64,000 bases of DNA from Nonomuraea gerenzanensis (lineage in GTDB: Bacteria > Actinomycetota > Actinomycetes > Streptosporangiales > Streptosporangiaceae). Positions 31,426 through 44,597 of the stretch are shown here, one piece after another. Every line of letters begins with the position of its first letter. Within the stretch, counting starts at the first letter, position 1. The DNA lies in NCBI RefSeq assembly GCF_020215645.1, contig NZ_CP084058.1:7378001-7442000 (forward strand). The letters run 5' to 3'. Under the pieces are notes generated by a model. It saw only the letters and a list, made by a program, of their open reading frames with translations, searched no databases and was not told where the DNA came from. A program made the translations under genes and the position numbers.

Positions 31426-33561
31426 CTAGCGCTTGAACAGGCGGGGTGCCAGATCGATGAGGTTCTTCTGCCAGACGTCCCAGCCGTGCGGGCCGGGGGT
31501 GACGCCGTCGAACTCGTAGCGGATGCCGAGGTCGTTCAAGGTGGCCAGGGACGTCATGAACGACGGGTAGACGAAGTCCGTGCGGTCGCCGACGTACAGG
31601 CGCAGCAGCTTGGTGCCGCTGTTGATCGCCGCCGCGTCGACGCCCGCGCCGCTGCCGAACCCGGCCGAGAACGCCGCGACGTAGGCGAACCGCCCAGGGA
31701 AGGCCTTCAGCACGCCGAACGTCTGCCCGCCTCCCATCGACAGGCCGGCCAGGGCCTGCTGCGACGGGTCGTCGGAGACGTGATAGCGGGCGCGGGCCGC
31801 CGGCACGAGGTTCTCCAGCAGCTCCTTGTTGAAGTCGGGCACGTTGCCGTTGCCCATCACGACCACCATCGGCTCCAGGTTCCCGTCGAGGAAGTGGTGG
31901 TCGAGGATCTGCTTGGCGCGGCCCATCTCCACCCAGTCGGTGTGGTTCTGGCCGCCACCGTGCTGCAGGAAGAAGACGGGGTACGGCTGCGCGCGGCTGG
32001 GGTCGTACCCCGGCGGGGTCCAGACCAGCGCGGTCCTGTCCTGGTTCGTGACGGTGCTCCGGTAGGTCATGCTCTCGACCTTGCCGCCCTTACCGGCGGG
32101 AACGTCGGTGAGCAGGCGCGCCGCCGGCCCGTCGACGAGGAAGGTGCTCCACGTCGGCTCGGTGGTCACCTTCGTCGGGTTCGACGCGTCCTTGACCGAG
32201 ACCCCGTCCACCATCAGCCGGTAGTAGTAGAACCACGGGTCGAGCGGGCCGACCGTCGCGCGCCACCGGTCACCCGAACGGGTCAGCGGGACGCGCAGCC
32301 AGCTGCCGTTGGGAGCCCAGTTCGCCCACACCTTGACGCGCTGGGCGGCGGTGAAGTCCGTCGTGGTCTCGAAGGTGACGAAACCGTCCTCGGTCACGAA
32401 CGGCGTCGGGGTGGTGCCGGGGGCCGGCGGGCGGAACTCGCCCTTCAGCCTGCCGTGCCCGGCGCTCGGGCCGTGGTCGCGCACCTTGCGGAACAGGCGC
32501 GGCACGAAGTCGATGAGGTTCTCCTGCCAGGCGTTCCAGTTCGCCCCGGCGTCCGGGTTGACCCCGTCGAACTCGTACCCGACCCGGGCGCGGTCCAGCA
32601 CCTTCGTCAGGCGGTGGGTGGCGTTGTAGGCGGGGTCGGTCACGTTCCCCGTGTACAGCCGCACCAGCTCGGCGTGGCGGTTGGTCACCTTCACGTCCGT
32701 CAGCAGGCCGGAGAACGAGCCGACGTAGGCGTACTGGCCCGGGCGGGTCAGCACCGTCCGCAGGGCCTGCGTCCCGCCCTCGGCCACACCGGCGATCGCC
32801 TGGTGCGCCGCGTCCTGGTGGACCCGGTAGCGGCCGGCGACCGCCTTGCGCAGCTCCTGCGGATCGCCGCCGTCGCTGATCACCACCAGCATCGGCGCCA
32901 TCCGCCGCTGGAGCGACAGGTTGTCCAGGATCTGCCGGGCCCGGCCGAGGTCCAGCCAGTCGGTGGCGCTCCAGCCGTCGCCGGACTGCAGGAACAGCAC
33001 GGGATAGGTCTTTCTGGCCGCGTACGCCGGAGGCGTCCAGACCAGGGCCTGGCTCCCGGAGCCGTAGGTCAGAGTGTCGATCTTGCCGCCCTGGCCCTCG
33101 GGCGCGTCCGCCAGCAGCCGGACGGCCTCACCCGGCACGAAGAAGGTGCTCCAGAGCGGCTTGGACGCCACCACGGTGCTGTTCGTCGGGTCCTTCATGC
33201 CCTTGGTGTCGTCGCCGGTGACCTGGTAGGAGTACAGCCCCGGCCGCAACGGGCCGAGAACGCCGGAGAAGACGTCGCCGCGCCGGGTCAGGCCGTACTC
33301 CGCCCAGGTGGCGGAGGGGCCGAAGTTGCCCTCGATGACCAGCTGCGACACCGGGCCGATCCCCGCCTCGACGGCGGCCACCGGAACGCTGAAGGAGGCG
33401 AAGCCGTCGTCGGAGACGCTCAGCCACGGCGCCTCCGCGGCCGCCGCCGGGCGCGGCACGAGCAACATGGCGGCGATCGTCAACACCCCGGCGGCGATCG
33501 CCGCGGCGCGCCTGAGCCCGCCGAGGGGTCGTGACCTGCCGTGATAAAGTAAAAATGGCAT
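31426..33561 (-). CDS. secreted esterase with two tandem CBM48/esterase repeats
   Basis: The 711-residue protein has a Sec signal peptide (about 1-43) and two copies of a beta-sandwich plus esterase-D/feruloyl-esterase-like domain (about 45-355 and 390-711). The second copy has the nucleophile S608 in GLSMGG and the catalytic His H692 in GPHGWD. The first copy reads GVAEGG (A260 in place of Ser) and lacks the His, so it cannot work by the same mechanism. Relatives remove feruloyl or acetyl groups from arabinoxylan, or act as enterochelin-esterase-like enzymes. ATG 33561 has AGGGAG 7 nt upstream. Codon 4 is a rare TTA. Confidence 0.88.
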   Translation of the reverse strand: MPFLLYHGRSRPLGGLRRAAAIAAGVLTIAAMLLVPRPAAAAEAPWLSVSDDGFASFSVPVAAVEAGIGPVSQLVIEGNFGPSATWAEYGLTRRGDVFSGVLGPLRPGLYSYQVTGDDTKGMKDPTNSTVVASKPLWSTFFVPGEAVRLLADAPEGQGGKIDTLTYGSGSQALVWTPPAYAARKTYPVLFLQSGDGWSATDWLDLGRARQILDNLSLQRRMAPMLVVISDGGDPQELRKAVAGRYRVHQDAAHQAIAGVAEGGTQALRTVLTRPGQYAYVGSFSGLLTDVKVTNRHAELVRLYTGNVTDPAYNATHRLTKVLDRARVGYEFDGVNPDAGANWNAWQENLIDFVPRLFRKVRDHGPSAGHGRLKGEFRPPAPGTTPTPFVTEDGFVTFETTTDFTAAQRVKVWANWAPNGSWLRVPLTRSGDRWRATVGPLDPWFYYYRLMVDGVSVKDASNPTKVTTEPTWSTFLVDGPAARLLTDVPAGKGGKVESMTYRSTVTNQDRTALVWTPPGYDPSRAQPYPVFFLQHGGGQNHTDWVEMGRAKQILDHHFLDGNLEPMVVVMGNGNVPDFNKELLENLVPAARARYHVSDDPSQQALAGLSMGGGQTFGVLKAFPGRFAYVAAFSAGFGSGAGVDAAAINSGTKLLRLYVGDRTDFVYPSFMTSLATLNDLGIRYEFDGVTPGPHGWDVWQKNLIDLAPRLFKR

Positions 33562-33683
33562 GCAAAAACTCCCTTGATGGCTGGCCACGGTTGATGCCCG
33601 ACTGGCCGGCCTGATTCATGCGGTGGATACCTCGTGGTCGGTGTTCGCACCTCCATTCCGTCGTGGGGTCAGCTTGCCCACCC

Positions 33684-33705
33684 GACGTCCGTTGCCGCGG
33701 ACGTC
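33684..33705 (-). terminator. hairpin after the first LacI gene
   Basis: GACGTCCG (33684-33691) and CGGACGTC (33698-33705) form an 8-bp stem between the LacI gene and the esterase gene. Confidence 0.45.
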
Positions 33706-33744
33706 AGGTGCGCAGGAAAGCCGTCCCTGTGGGTGTCGTCATGG

Positions 33745-34761
33745 TCACCGAGGGTCTCCCGGGGCCGCGGTGGAGCCTCTGACCACCAGGCGGGTGGGCA
33801 GCACGGTCCGGCCGGGGCCCTCCCAGTCGCCCCGCACCAGCGCCTTCAGCATGCGTGCCGCCTCGTACCCGAGCCGGTACATCGACTGGTCCACGGTGGT
33901 CAGGCCGGGCTCCGCCAGCGCCGACTCCGGGATGTTGTCGAAGCCGGCCACCGACAGGTCGCCGGGGACGTCGAGCCCCAGCTCCTTGGCCACCTGCAGC
34001 GTCTTCAGCGCCATGCCGTCGCTCGCCGCGAAGATCGCCGTCGGGCGGTCCGCCCTGTCGAGCAGCGCCCGCGCGAGCGGTGCCGCCGACTCGGGGTTGA
34101 AGCTGCCGCGGGCGATGAGCTGCGGATCGAGCGGAACGCCGGCCGCGGCCAGCGCCGTGCGGTACCCCTCCTCGCGCGCCCACGCGGCCTCCAGACCGGC
34201 CCGGCCCGCGATGCAGCCGATGCGCCGGTGCCCCAGGGCGAGCAGGTGCTCGACCACGGCGGTGGCGCCGGCGAAGTTGTCCGCCGTCACCGACGGGGCC
34301 GTGGAGCCCCGCGCCGGATCGATGACCACGACCGGCGTGCCGCTGCGTACCTCGCCCGAGGGCGTGACCACGATGCAGCCGTCGGTGAGCGTGCCCGAGA
34401 GCCGGGCCAGGTGCCGCTGCTCCCAGCCGTCCGAGTACGTCCCGTACAGGTCGCTGTTGGCGTAGATGATCAGGTCGAAGCCCGACTGGCTGAGCGCGTC
34501 CATGACGCCCTTGAGCACCTCGGCCGTGTAGGACTGGAAGCTGTGCGTCACCAGCCCCAGGACGTTGGTGCGACTGCGCCGCAGGCTCGTCGCCACCAGG
34601 CTCGACTCGTAGCCGAGCTGCTCGATGGCCGAACGTACCTGCTCGATGGTGCTCACGCTGACGCCGTAACGCCCGTTGACCACGCGCGACACGGTCGCGG
34701 TGGAGACGCCCGCTAATCGCGCGACATCGCTCATCGTCACCGGGGCGCCACCTCTGGCCAT
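33745..34761 (-). CDS. LacI family transcriptional regulator (first)
   Basis: The 338-residue regulator has an N-terminal LacI HTH (MSDVARLAGVSTATVSRVVNG), the hinge helix (LVATSLRRSRTNVLGLV) and a periplasmic-binding-protein-like effector domain to the C-terminus. It probably senses a sugar and represses nearby genes. It lies upstream of the esterase and importer genes on the same strand. The promoter region holds an imperfect LacI-type palindrome at 34782. The TGTTAGCGCTAACA sites of this island are plausible targets, but the assignment between the two LacI proteins is inference. A GTG nine residues in (VTMSDV) is an alternative start. Confidence 0.93.
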   Translation of the reverse strand: MARGGAPVTMSDVARLAGVSTATVSRVVNGRYGVSVSTIEQVRSAIEQLGYESSLVATSLRRSRTNVLGLVTHSFQSYTAEVLKGVMDALSQSGFDLIIYANSDLYGTYSDGWEQRHLARLSGTLTDGCIVVTPSGEVRSGTPVVVIDPARGSTAPSVTADNFAGATAVVEHLLALGHRRIGCIAGRAGLEAAWAREEGYRTALAAAGVPLDPQLIARGSFNPESAAPLARALLDRADRPTAIFAASDGMALKTLQVAKELGLDVPGDLSVAGFDNIPESALAEPGLTTVDQSMYRLGYEAARMLKALVRGDWEGPGRTVLPTRLVVRGSTAAPGDPR

Positions 34762-34781
34762 GCCGCCTCACAAGTTGCAAT

Positions 34782-34795
34782 CGTTATCGGTTACG
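34782..34795. promoter_or_regulatory. imperfect LacI-type palindrome upstream of the first LacI gene
   Basis: CGTTATCGGTTACG has the central CG and symmetric T/A positions of LacI-family operators and lies 21 nt before the ATG, suiting autoregulation. Confidence 0.4.
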
Positions 34796-34940
34796 TTTGC
34801 AGCGCAAAGGTAAGCGATGCGGTTTCCGGAAACAAGGTCTTTCCGGCCAGCCGTTCTTGGGGTAAAACCATGGCCGGAACGTGGGGCGCGAGCCGGGTGC
34901 GGCGGCGCCCTGCCCACCGGGCGGGGGAATCGCCGCGCGT

Positions 34941-35981
34941 TCACGAGGGCGCCGGCCCCGTCGAGTCGCGAACGCTGAGGGTCGTCGCGAGCTGGAGATG
35001 CCGGGAGGCGGGCTGCACGCCGTCGGCCATGCCGAGGACGGTCTCGACGGCCATCCGGCCCATGCCCATGAGCGGCTGCCTGACGGACGTGAGCCGGGGT
35101 GTGGTCCACTCGGTCTGCGGCGTGTCGTCGAAGCCGGTGACCGACAGCCCGCCCGGGACCGGGATGCCGAGCTCCTTGGCCGCGGCGAGGACCCCGACGG
35201 CGATCTCGTCGTTGCCCGCGACGATCGCGGTCGGCCGCTCGTCGAGCGAGAGCAGGTCGCGCCCGTGCCGCTGCCCCGCCTCGACGGCGAACGCCTCGTG
35301 CCGGACCAGCGCGCGGTCCGGCACGAGACCGGCCGAGTCGAGCGCGGCCTGGTAGCCGTGAAAGCGCTCCGCCGAGGGGGCCGAGCCCAGTGGCCCGCCG
35401 ATCCAGCCGACCCTGCGGTGGCCGAGCTGGATCACGTGCTCGGTCGCAGCACGACCGCCCGCCCAGTTGGTGGAGCCGATGCTGACCAGCCGTGACTCGG
35501 TGGTGTCGATGGGATCGATCGTCACGACAGGCAGCCCGAGCTCCTCCGCGGCCGAGATCACCGAGTCGGGCACGGCCACGGCCAGCGCGATGACCCCGGC
35601 GACCCCGGACGCCTGCTCCTCCTCCAGCCAGGCCCGCGCCGCCTTGCGGCTGCTGCCGACCGGCTCCCCTGGCGGCAGCCGGACCAGCAGCTCGGCCTGC
35701 GCAGCGGTCGCCGCCACGAGGATGCCCTGGAGCACCGTGCCGGCGTAACGGGACTCCACGATGTCGAGCACGGTGACGAGCATGCGATCCCTGGCCTGCT
35801 CGTGGCGCGCCGCCGTCGGTTTGTAGCCGATCTCGGCCATGACTCCGAGCACCAGCTCGCGCGTCTTCGCCCCGACATCGCTGCGCCCGTTGAGGACCTT
35901 CGAGGCGGTCGTCGGCGAGACGCCGGCCAGCCGGGCGACGTCCGCCAGGGTGGCTCGCTCGGAACGACCTCGCCGTCGCAT
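34941..35981 (-). CDS. LacI family transcriptional regulator (second, xylan-regulator-like)
   Basis: The 346-residue regulator starts MRRRGRSERATLADVARLAG and has the recognition helix VSPTTASKVLNGRSDV. That helix type occurs in actinobacterial xylan regulators, which bind CGAAA-N-TTTCG-like palindromes (established knowledge, from memory). A sugar-binding core follows. ATG 35981 has AAGGGG at proper spacing. Two copies of CGAAAT-N-ATTTCG flank its promoter region (36002 and 36115), and similar sites precede the xylanase and GH127 genes, so it is the likely xylan/arabinan regulator of this island and of itself. Confidence 0.92.
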   Translation of the reverse strand: MRRRGRSERATLADVARLAGVSPTTASKVLNGRSDVGAKTRELVLGVMAEIGYKPTAARHEQARDRMLVTVLDIVESRYAGTVLQGILVAATAAQAELLVRLPPGEPVGSSRKAARAWLEEEQASGVAGVIALAVAVPDSVISAAEELGLPVVTIDPIDTTESRLVSIGSTNWAGGRAATEHVIQLGHRRVGWIGGPLGSAPSAERFHGYQAALDSAGLVPDRALVRHEAFAVEAGQRHGRDLLSLDERPTAIVAGNDEIAVGVLAAAKELGIPVPGGLSVTGFDDTPQTEWTTPRLTSVRQPLMGMGRMAVETVLGMADGVQPASRHLQLATTLSVRDSTGPAPS

Positions 35982-36001
35982 CAGGGCCCCTTGTGGCGCT
36001 A

Positions 36002-36014
36002 CGAAATTATTTCG
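36002..36014. promoter_or_regulatory. CGAAAT-T-ATTTCG operator, downstream copy
   Basis: A perfect 13-bp palindrome lies 21 nt upstream of the second LacI start codon, between its probable promoter and the gene. Confidence 0.65.
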
Positions 36015-36114
36015 AAACCTACCTCGAACCGTTCTCGCCAGGCTTCCGGTGGGCTCCTCCCGTTGACAGGAGCCAGGATACGCACCTAGTGTCCTGGCAA
36101 CAACGAACAAGTTG

Positions 36115-36127
36115 CGAAATAATTTCG
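36115..36127. promoter_or_regulatory. CGAAAT-A-ATTTCG operator, upstream copy
   Basis: This is the second perfect 13-bp palindrome, 113 bp from the first, upstream of a possible -35 (TTGTTG) and -10 (TATCCT) on the minus strand. It also lies just past the stop of the GH27 gene. Confidence 0.65.
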
Positions 36128-36177
36128 GAGCCGGTCAGTGCGAGAGGAGCGCGTCACCGCCGCCGGGCACCGGGTGC

Positions 36178-37761
<1,584 letters not shown>

Positions 37762-39030
37762 TCAGGACGCGTCACAGGTGAGGGCGGGGGTGGCGGGCAC
37801 ACCGCCGGCCGTGAAGCCGAACGTGGCGGTGCCGCCGGGGGCGAGCGAGCCGTTGTACGACTCGTTGCGCACGGTCACGCCTGCTCCGGAGCCGGAGCGG
37901 ACGCCGTTCCACAGGCTGCTGATCGTCTGCCCGCCCGGCCACGCCCAGCCGACCGTCCAGCCGTTGACGGCGGCGCCACCGGCGCGGACGGTCACGGTGG
38001 ACTGGAAACCGCCGGACCAGGAGTTGACGGTCTCCATCGTGGCCGTGCAGCCGCCGGGCGCCGGAGTCGGCGACGAGGTGCCGCCGCCGAACTGGGCGAA
38101 GAACTTCCACACTTCTGCCTTGGTCCAGGTCGTCACGCCGTTGTCGGTGTAAGTGCCGTCCACCGGGGCGGGCGTGTGACCGTTGTCGAACGCCGCCCAC
38201 ACTACCGGGTAACCGGCCCGGCACCCTGAGTAGGCGGTGACGACGTGGCCGCGGCTGCCCGCGCTGGGCTCGGGCGGGTTCTGCGGAGTGCAGCCGTTGT
38301 TGCGGACGAACCTGTCGCGCAGCGCCCGCCCCTGCGCGATGCCGAGCACCGTGTCGCCGAGGCCGTGCAGGCCCAGGTACGCGACCGGCTGCGTGCCGCC
38401 GCTGCAGCCGCTGAGCTGGGCGCCGGAGAAGACGGCGACCGCGCGGAACACCGACGGGCGGGAGCACGCGAGCGAGAAGCTCATCCCGCCGCCGTAGCTG
38501 AAGCCGGTGGCGAAGCGCTGGGAGGTGTCGACGCAGAGGTCGGCCTCGATGAGCCTGATCAGGTCGTCGACGAAGGTGACGTCCTCGCCGTTGCTGTTGG
38601 CCCAGCCGTTGTTGAGGCCCTGGGGGGCGACGAAGATGGCGCCGTTGTCCGACAGCTGCCTGAGGCCGTAGTACGACCACGGGTATCCGCTGGTCCCGCC
38701 GGAGTCGACGTCGGCGGCGGTGCCGCCCAGCCAGTGGAAGCCGAAGATCAGGCGGTAGGGGGTGCCGTTGTGGTAGTTGTCGGGCAGGCGGAGGATGAAG
38801 GAGCGGTTCCTGCCGCTGCTCTGAATCGACTGCGTACCGCTCCTCAGCGTCGGCGACTTGCCGCATCCGGCGGTCGTCGCGAGCGCACCGGCGGGCTGCG
38901 CCAGCGTGCCGGTGGGCGGCGCGGTGAGGGTGCTGGTGTCGCTGCTCAGCGCGGCGCCGGCCGTGGCGAGCACGAGCAGTGCCGCGGCGGTGACCGCGAT
39001 CGTGGTGAAGAGGGAGCCGCGTCCTGACAT
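37762..39030 (-). CDS. secreted CE1-type esterase with CBM2
   Basis: The 422-residue protein has a signal peptide (about 1-28), a feruloyl-esterase/PHB-depolymerase-like alpha/beta hydrolase domain with nucleophile S178 in GFSYGG, and likely His in FDNGHTPAP. A Pro/Thr linker leads to a CBM2 (about 325-422) with conserved Trp residues (NSWSGGFQ, NGWTVGWAWPGGQ). The CBM2 targets cellulose or xylan, and the esterase probably frees feruloyl or acetyl groups. ATG 39030 has GGAG 7 nt upstream. It is the third gene of the esterase-GH43-esterase-GH27 operon. Confidence 0.92.
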   Translation of the reverse strand: MSGRGSLFTTIAVTAAALLVLATAGAALSSDTSTLTAPPTGTLAQPAGALATTAGCGKSPTLRSGTQSIQSSGRNRSFILRLPDNYHNGTPYRLIFGFHWLGGTAADVDSGGTSGYPWSYYGLRQLSDNGAIFVAPQGLNNGWANSNGEDVTFVDDLIRLIEADLCVDTSQRFATGFSYGGGMSFSLACSRPSVFRAVAVFSGAQLSGCSGGTQPVAYLGLHGLGDTVLGIAQGRALRDRFVRNNGCTPQNPPEPSAGSRGHVVTAYSGCRAGYPVVWAAFDNGHTPAPVDGTYTDNGVTTWTKAEVWKFFAQFGGGTSSPTPAPGGCTATMETVNSWSGGFQSTVTVRAGGAAVNGWTVGWAWPGGQTISSLWNGVRSGSGAGVTVRNESYNGSLAPGGTATFGFTAGGVPATPALTCDAS

Positions 39031-39056
39031 CACGTAACTCCGATCCTGGTGCCGGA

Positions 39057-40883
39057 CTACTGGAACGAGGCGTCGTCGATGGTGAAGCCGTCGGTGCCCG
39101 CGGTCGTCTCGACGTAGAAGGTCGCGCCGGTCAGCGTGCCGCTCCACGAGACGGTCGCCGTGCCGGTGAGCCGGGTCCAGCCGCTGGAGGTGACCGGGGT
39201 GGCCGGGGTGAGCTGGAGATAGCTGGTCGTGCCGCCGGCGGTGAGCGCCAGGGTCGCCTTCGCGCTGGGCGTGCCGCTCTGCGCGCGCACCCAGACGCTG
39301 GTGGTGTAGGTCCTGCCGTTGGTGAGCTTCGCGGTCACGTCCTGGGTGGTGCCGTTCCATGACGCCGTACGCCCGGCGATGGCCAGCGCCCGCGCGCCCG
39401 CGTGCACCGGGTCGGTCACGGACGACAGGGCTCCCCCGGACGCGCCCCAGCCCGTGGTGCCGCTCTCCATGTCGCCGTTGGCGAGCAGGTTGCCGCCGGA
39501 GCCGCCGGTGAACTGCCACCAGTTCACGTTGAACAGGTTGCCGCTGCCGCCGGTGTACCTGAAGTACAGGTCATGGGTGCCCGTCGCGCCGGTCACCGGG
39601 CAGGTGACCGTCGTCCAGGTCTGCCAGCCGCCGGTGCCCGGCACCGTGCACGTCCCCACCAGGGTGCCGCTGACCCCGCCCAGGCGCAGCTCGATCCGGC
39701 CGCCGCTGGTCGCCGAGGCCACTCGCGCGCTGAAGGACGTCGCGCCGGAGCCGAAGGCGACGCCCTTGACCTTGATGTAGTCGCCGTTCTCGATCCAGCC
39801 GACGTTCATGCCGCCCTCGCCGGCGGGCTCGGTCTCCACGCCGGATCCCCAGGCGATCGTCTCGGCCTCCTGGCGGACGTACGGATTCAGCGTGCCGACC
39901 TGGGGCGCTCCGGCCGTGGTCATGTTGATCGTGGGGATGGTGCCGTCGGCGTTGTAGGTGAACTTCTCCACGGCCACCGAGCGGGTGAAGCCGCCACCGC
40001 CCGGCAGGGCGCCGTTGTGGTAGAAGAAGTACGATCCGCCGTTGAAGTCGATGATCCCGGCGTGGTTGGTGAAGCTGCTGCCCTGCGTGGGCATGACCGT
40101 CCCGCGGTAGGTCCACGGGCCGGTGGGTCCGGGAGCCGTCGAGTAGCCGATGAACTCCGAGCAGCACTTGGCGGCGAAGACGTTGTAGTAGAGGCCGTTG
40201 CGCTTGTAGACCCAGGGGCCCTCCTCGTACAGGGTGGGCCGGCTGGCGTTGCCGGTCCGGGTGCCGAAGCCCGCCGTGGTGAGCGGGATCTGGGTGGGGC
40301 TGCCGGAGTAGGAGATCATGTCGGCGTTGAGCCGGACGTACCAGAGGTTGGGATTACCCCAGTACAGGTACGCCTGCCCGGTGTCGTCGATGAAGACCGA
40401 GGGGTCGATCTCGCCGTTCCTGACCAGAGGGCGGCCGATGGCGTCGGTGAAGGGCCCGGTGGGGCTGTCGGAGACGCCGACGCCGATGGCCATCTGACCG
40501 CTCGCCCGGTCCTTCACCGGGACGTACCAGTAGAACTTGCCGTTGCGGTGGACGGCCTGGCCCGCCCACGCGTCGGCGCTGGCCCAGGCGAAGGTGGCCA
40601 CGCTCATCGGCGAGCCGTGGTCGGTCCAGTTCACCATGTCGGCGGACGACCAGACCCGCCACTCCTTCATGGTGAAGTACGTGGAGCCGTCCTCGTCGTG
40701 TCCCGTGTAGAGGTAGACGCGGCCGTTGTGCACCAGGGGGGCGGGGTCGGCGGTGTAGATGGTCTGGACGATCGGGTTGTCCGCCCTGGCCGTGCCGGGG
40801 ATCATCGCCACGCCGCAGAGCAACGCCATGATCGCTAGCGCGCCGCGCCGCAGCAGGGCGCCGAGCCGAAGTCTCATGGTCAC
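39057..40883 (-). CDS. GH43 arabinofuranosidase with CBM6 and a second beta-sandwich module
   Basis: The 608-residue secreted enzyme has a signal peptide (about 1-34), then a five-bladed GH43 propeller with general base D46 in TADPAPL, pKa-modulating D160 in EIDPSVF and acid E221 in YEEGPW. A CBM6 (about 335-460, ending FNVNWWQFT) and a C-terminal CBM4/9-like sandwich (about 468-608) follow. The order matches arabinoxylan arabinofuranohydrolases of the XynD kind. It would remove arabinofuranose from xylan. Second gene of the minus-strand operon; 80 nt from the CE1-CBM13 gene upstream. Confidence 0.92.
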   Translation of the reverse strand: MTMRLRLGALLRRGALAIMALLCGVAMIPGTARADNPIVQTIYTADPAPLVHNGRVYLYTGHDEDGSTYFTMKEWRVWSSADMVNWTDHGSPMSVATFAWASADAWAGQAVHRNGKFYWYVPVKDRASGQMAIGVGVSDSPTGPFTDAIGRPLVRNGEIDPSVFIDDTGQAYLYWGNPNLWYVRLNADMISYSGSPTQIPLTTAGFGTRTGNASRPTLYEEGPWVYKRNGLYYNVFAAKCCSEFIGYSTAPGPTGPWTYRGTVMPTQGSSFTNHAGIIDFNGGSYFFYHNGALPGGGGFTRSVAVEKFTYNADGTIPTINMTTAGAPQVGTLNPYVRQEAETIAWGSGVETEPAGEGGMNVGWIENGDYIKVKGVAFGSGATSFSARVASATSGGRIELRLGGVSGTLVGTCTVPGTGGWQTWTTVTCPVTGATGTHDLYFRYTGGSGNLFNVNWWQFTGGSGGNLLANGDMESGTTGWGASGGALSSVTDPVHAGARALAIAGRTASWNGTTQDVTAKLTNGRTYTTSVWVRAQSGTPSAKATLALTAGGTTSYLQLTPATPVTSSGWTRLTGTATVSWSGTLTGATFYVETTAGTDGFTIDDASFQ

Positions 40884-40963
40884 CTTTCCGATCGAGGCCG
40901 GGGGGTGTCAGGTGCGAGTCCGGCGCCGGAGTGTCGGGTCCGGCGCCGGTCGCCGCCGACTGG

Positions 40964-42325
<1,362 letters not shown>

Positions 42326-42350
42326 GACCGCTGCCGGGGTGGCGGGATGG

Positions 42351-42380
42351 AGCAAACACGAGCCAGAAAGGTACTGTCAA
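42351..42380 (-). promoter_or_regulatory. predicted promoter of the esterase-GH43-esterase-GH27 operon
   Basis: On the minus strand, TTGACA (42375-42380) and TTTGCT (42351-42356) are separated by 18 nt. The predicted transcription start is about 20 nt from the LacI operator. Confidence 0.5.
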
Positions 42381-42478
42381 GAGCGCCTTAACATGCGGAG
42401 GTCGGAAAGTAAGCACCCCGAACGCGCTCACCTCGGATTACCTTATTCGGGCACTCCCGACCAGCCACAGCGGCGTCG

Positions 42479-42591
42479 TGAAACTTTCATCCAGCACCGA
42501 AACGGCCCACTCGCCGAAACTTTCAAGGCCACAAGTCGCACGTGAGCCGGAGCCCCAACCCGCCCGAGCGCCGCTGGAGCCGAAAGTTTTC
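42479..42591. promoter_or_regulatory. three GAAA-N-TTTC sites upstream of the xylanase gene
   Basis: TGAAACTTTCA (42479-42489), CGAAACTTTCA (42515-42525) and CGAAAGTTTTC (42581-42591) lie in the xylanase upstream region; the last is 9 nt before a TTGACA box. They resemble the CGAAAT-N-ATTTCG sites at the second LacI gene and known xylan-regulator sites. Confidence 0.6.
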
Positions 42592-42600
42592 AGAGCATCC

Positions 42601-42629
42601 TTGACAATTTTCGGCACTCTTCCCACACT
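42601..42629 (+). promoter_or_regulatory. predicted xylanase promoter
   Basis: TTGACA (42601-42606) is followed after 17 nt by CACACT (42624-42629). This lies about 100 nt before the xylanase start and directly after the operator cluster. Confidence 0.5.
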
Positions 42630-42705
42630 GAGTGCCTGCTGCTCGACAAAGGGATCACTTTCCCGACGCCCGTGGTGTGCGTCCCCCCGGATCCCTTCCC
42701 CATGA

Positions 42706-44187
<1,482 letters not shown>

Positions 44188-44204
44188 CCGCACGGCGCGG
44201 CCGG

Positions 44205-44234
44205 TGACCGGGCTCCTGTGGCCGAGCCCGGTCA
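44205..44234 (+). terminator. hairpin terminator after the xylanase gene
   Basis: TGACCGGGCTC (44205-44215) and GAGCCCGGTCA (44224-44234) form a perfect 11-bp stem 18 nt after the stop. Confidence 0.8.
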
Positions 44235-44405
44235 TCCGGCATGTCAGCGCGGCTATCGTGTCCTTAATTTCAGAAGATCGATTACGCCTCCCGCCGCAGC
44301 ACACGGCCCCGGTACGCCTCCCACCGAGCAGCCCTCTCCGAGGCTGTGAGGCAGCAAGTTAATTCATCTAACTTCGCAACGTACCTCTTGCCATCGCGTA
44401 ACTTC

Positions 44406-44420
44406 TGTGAAACTTTCACA
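44406..44420. promoter_or_regulatory. perfect palindrome TGTGAAACTTTCACA
   Basis: This 15-bp palindrome shares the GAAA-N-TTTC core with the sites before the xylanase and second LacI genes. It lies about 330 nt upstream of the GH127 start. Confidence 0.65.
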
Positions 44421-44597
44421 AGCACGAGCAGTGCGGCGCGATCTCCTGGGGCCGCGAAACTCCAGGCAGGCGGGCCTTCCGGCGGCGACGCCCGAGCCGG
44501 CGAGGGGTTGCCCTCGTTGACGCCGGGCCGCACCGTCGGATGTACTCCGCGACAACCCGCCCGACGGAATTGGGCCACACAGCTCTGCAGGACCGAA

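Noticed and set aside
29880..33534. A 1210-codon plus-strand frame across the binding-protein and esterase genes.
   Set aside because: Antisense shadow; the minus-strand genes have signal peptides, catalytic motifs and ribosome sites.
44282..44578. A 98-codon minus-strand frame in the GH127 upstream region.
   Set aside because: No recognisable motif, no convincing ribosome site, and its middle contains a perfect regulatory palindrome.
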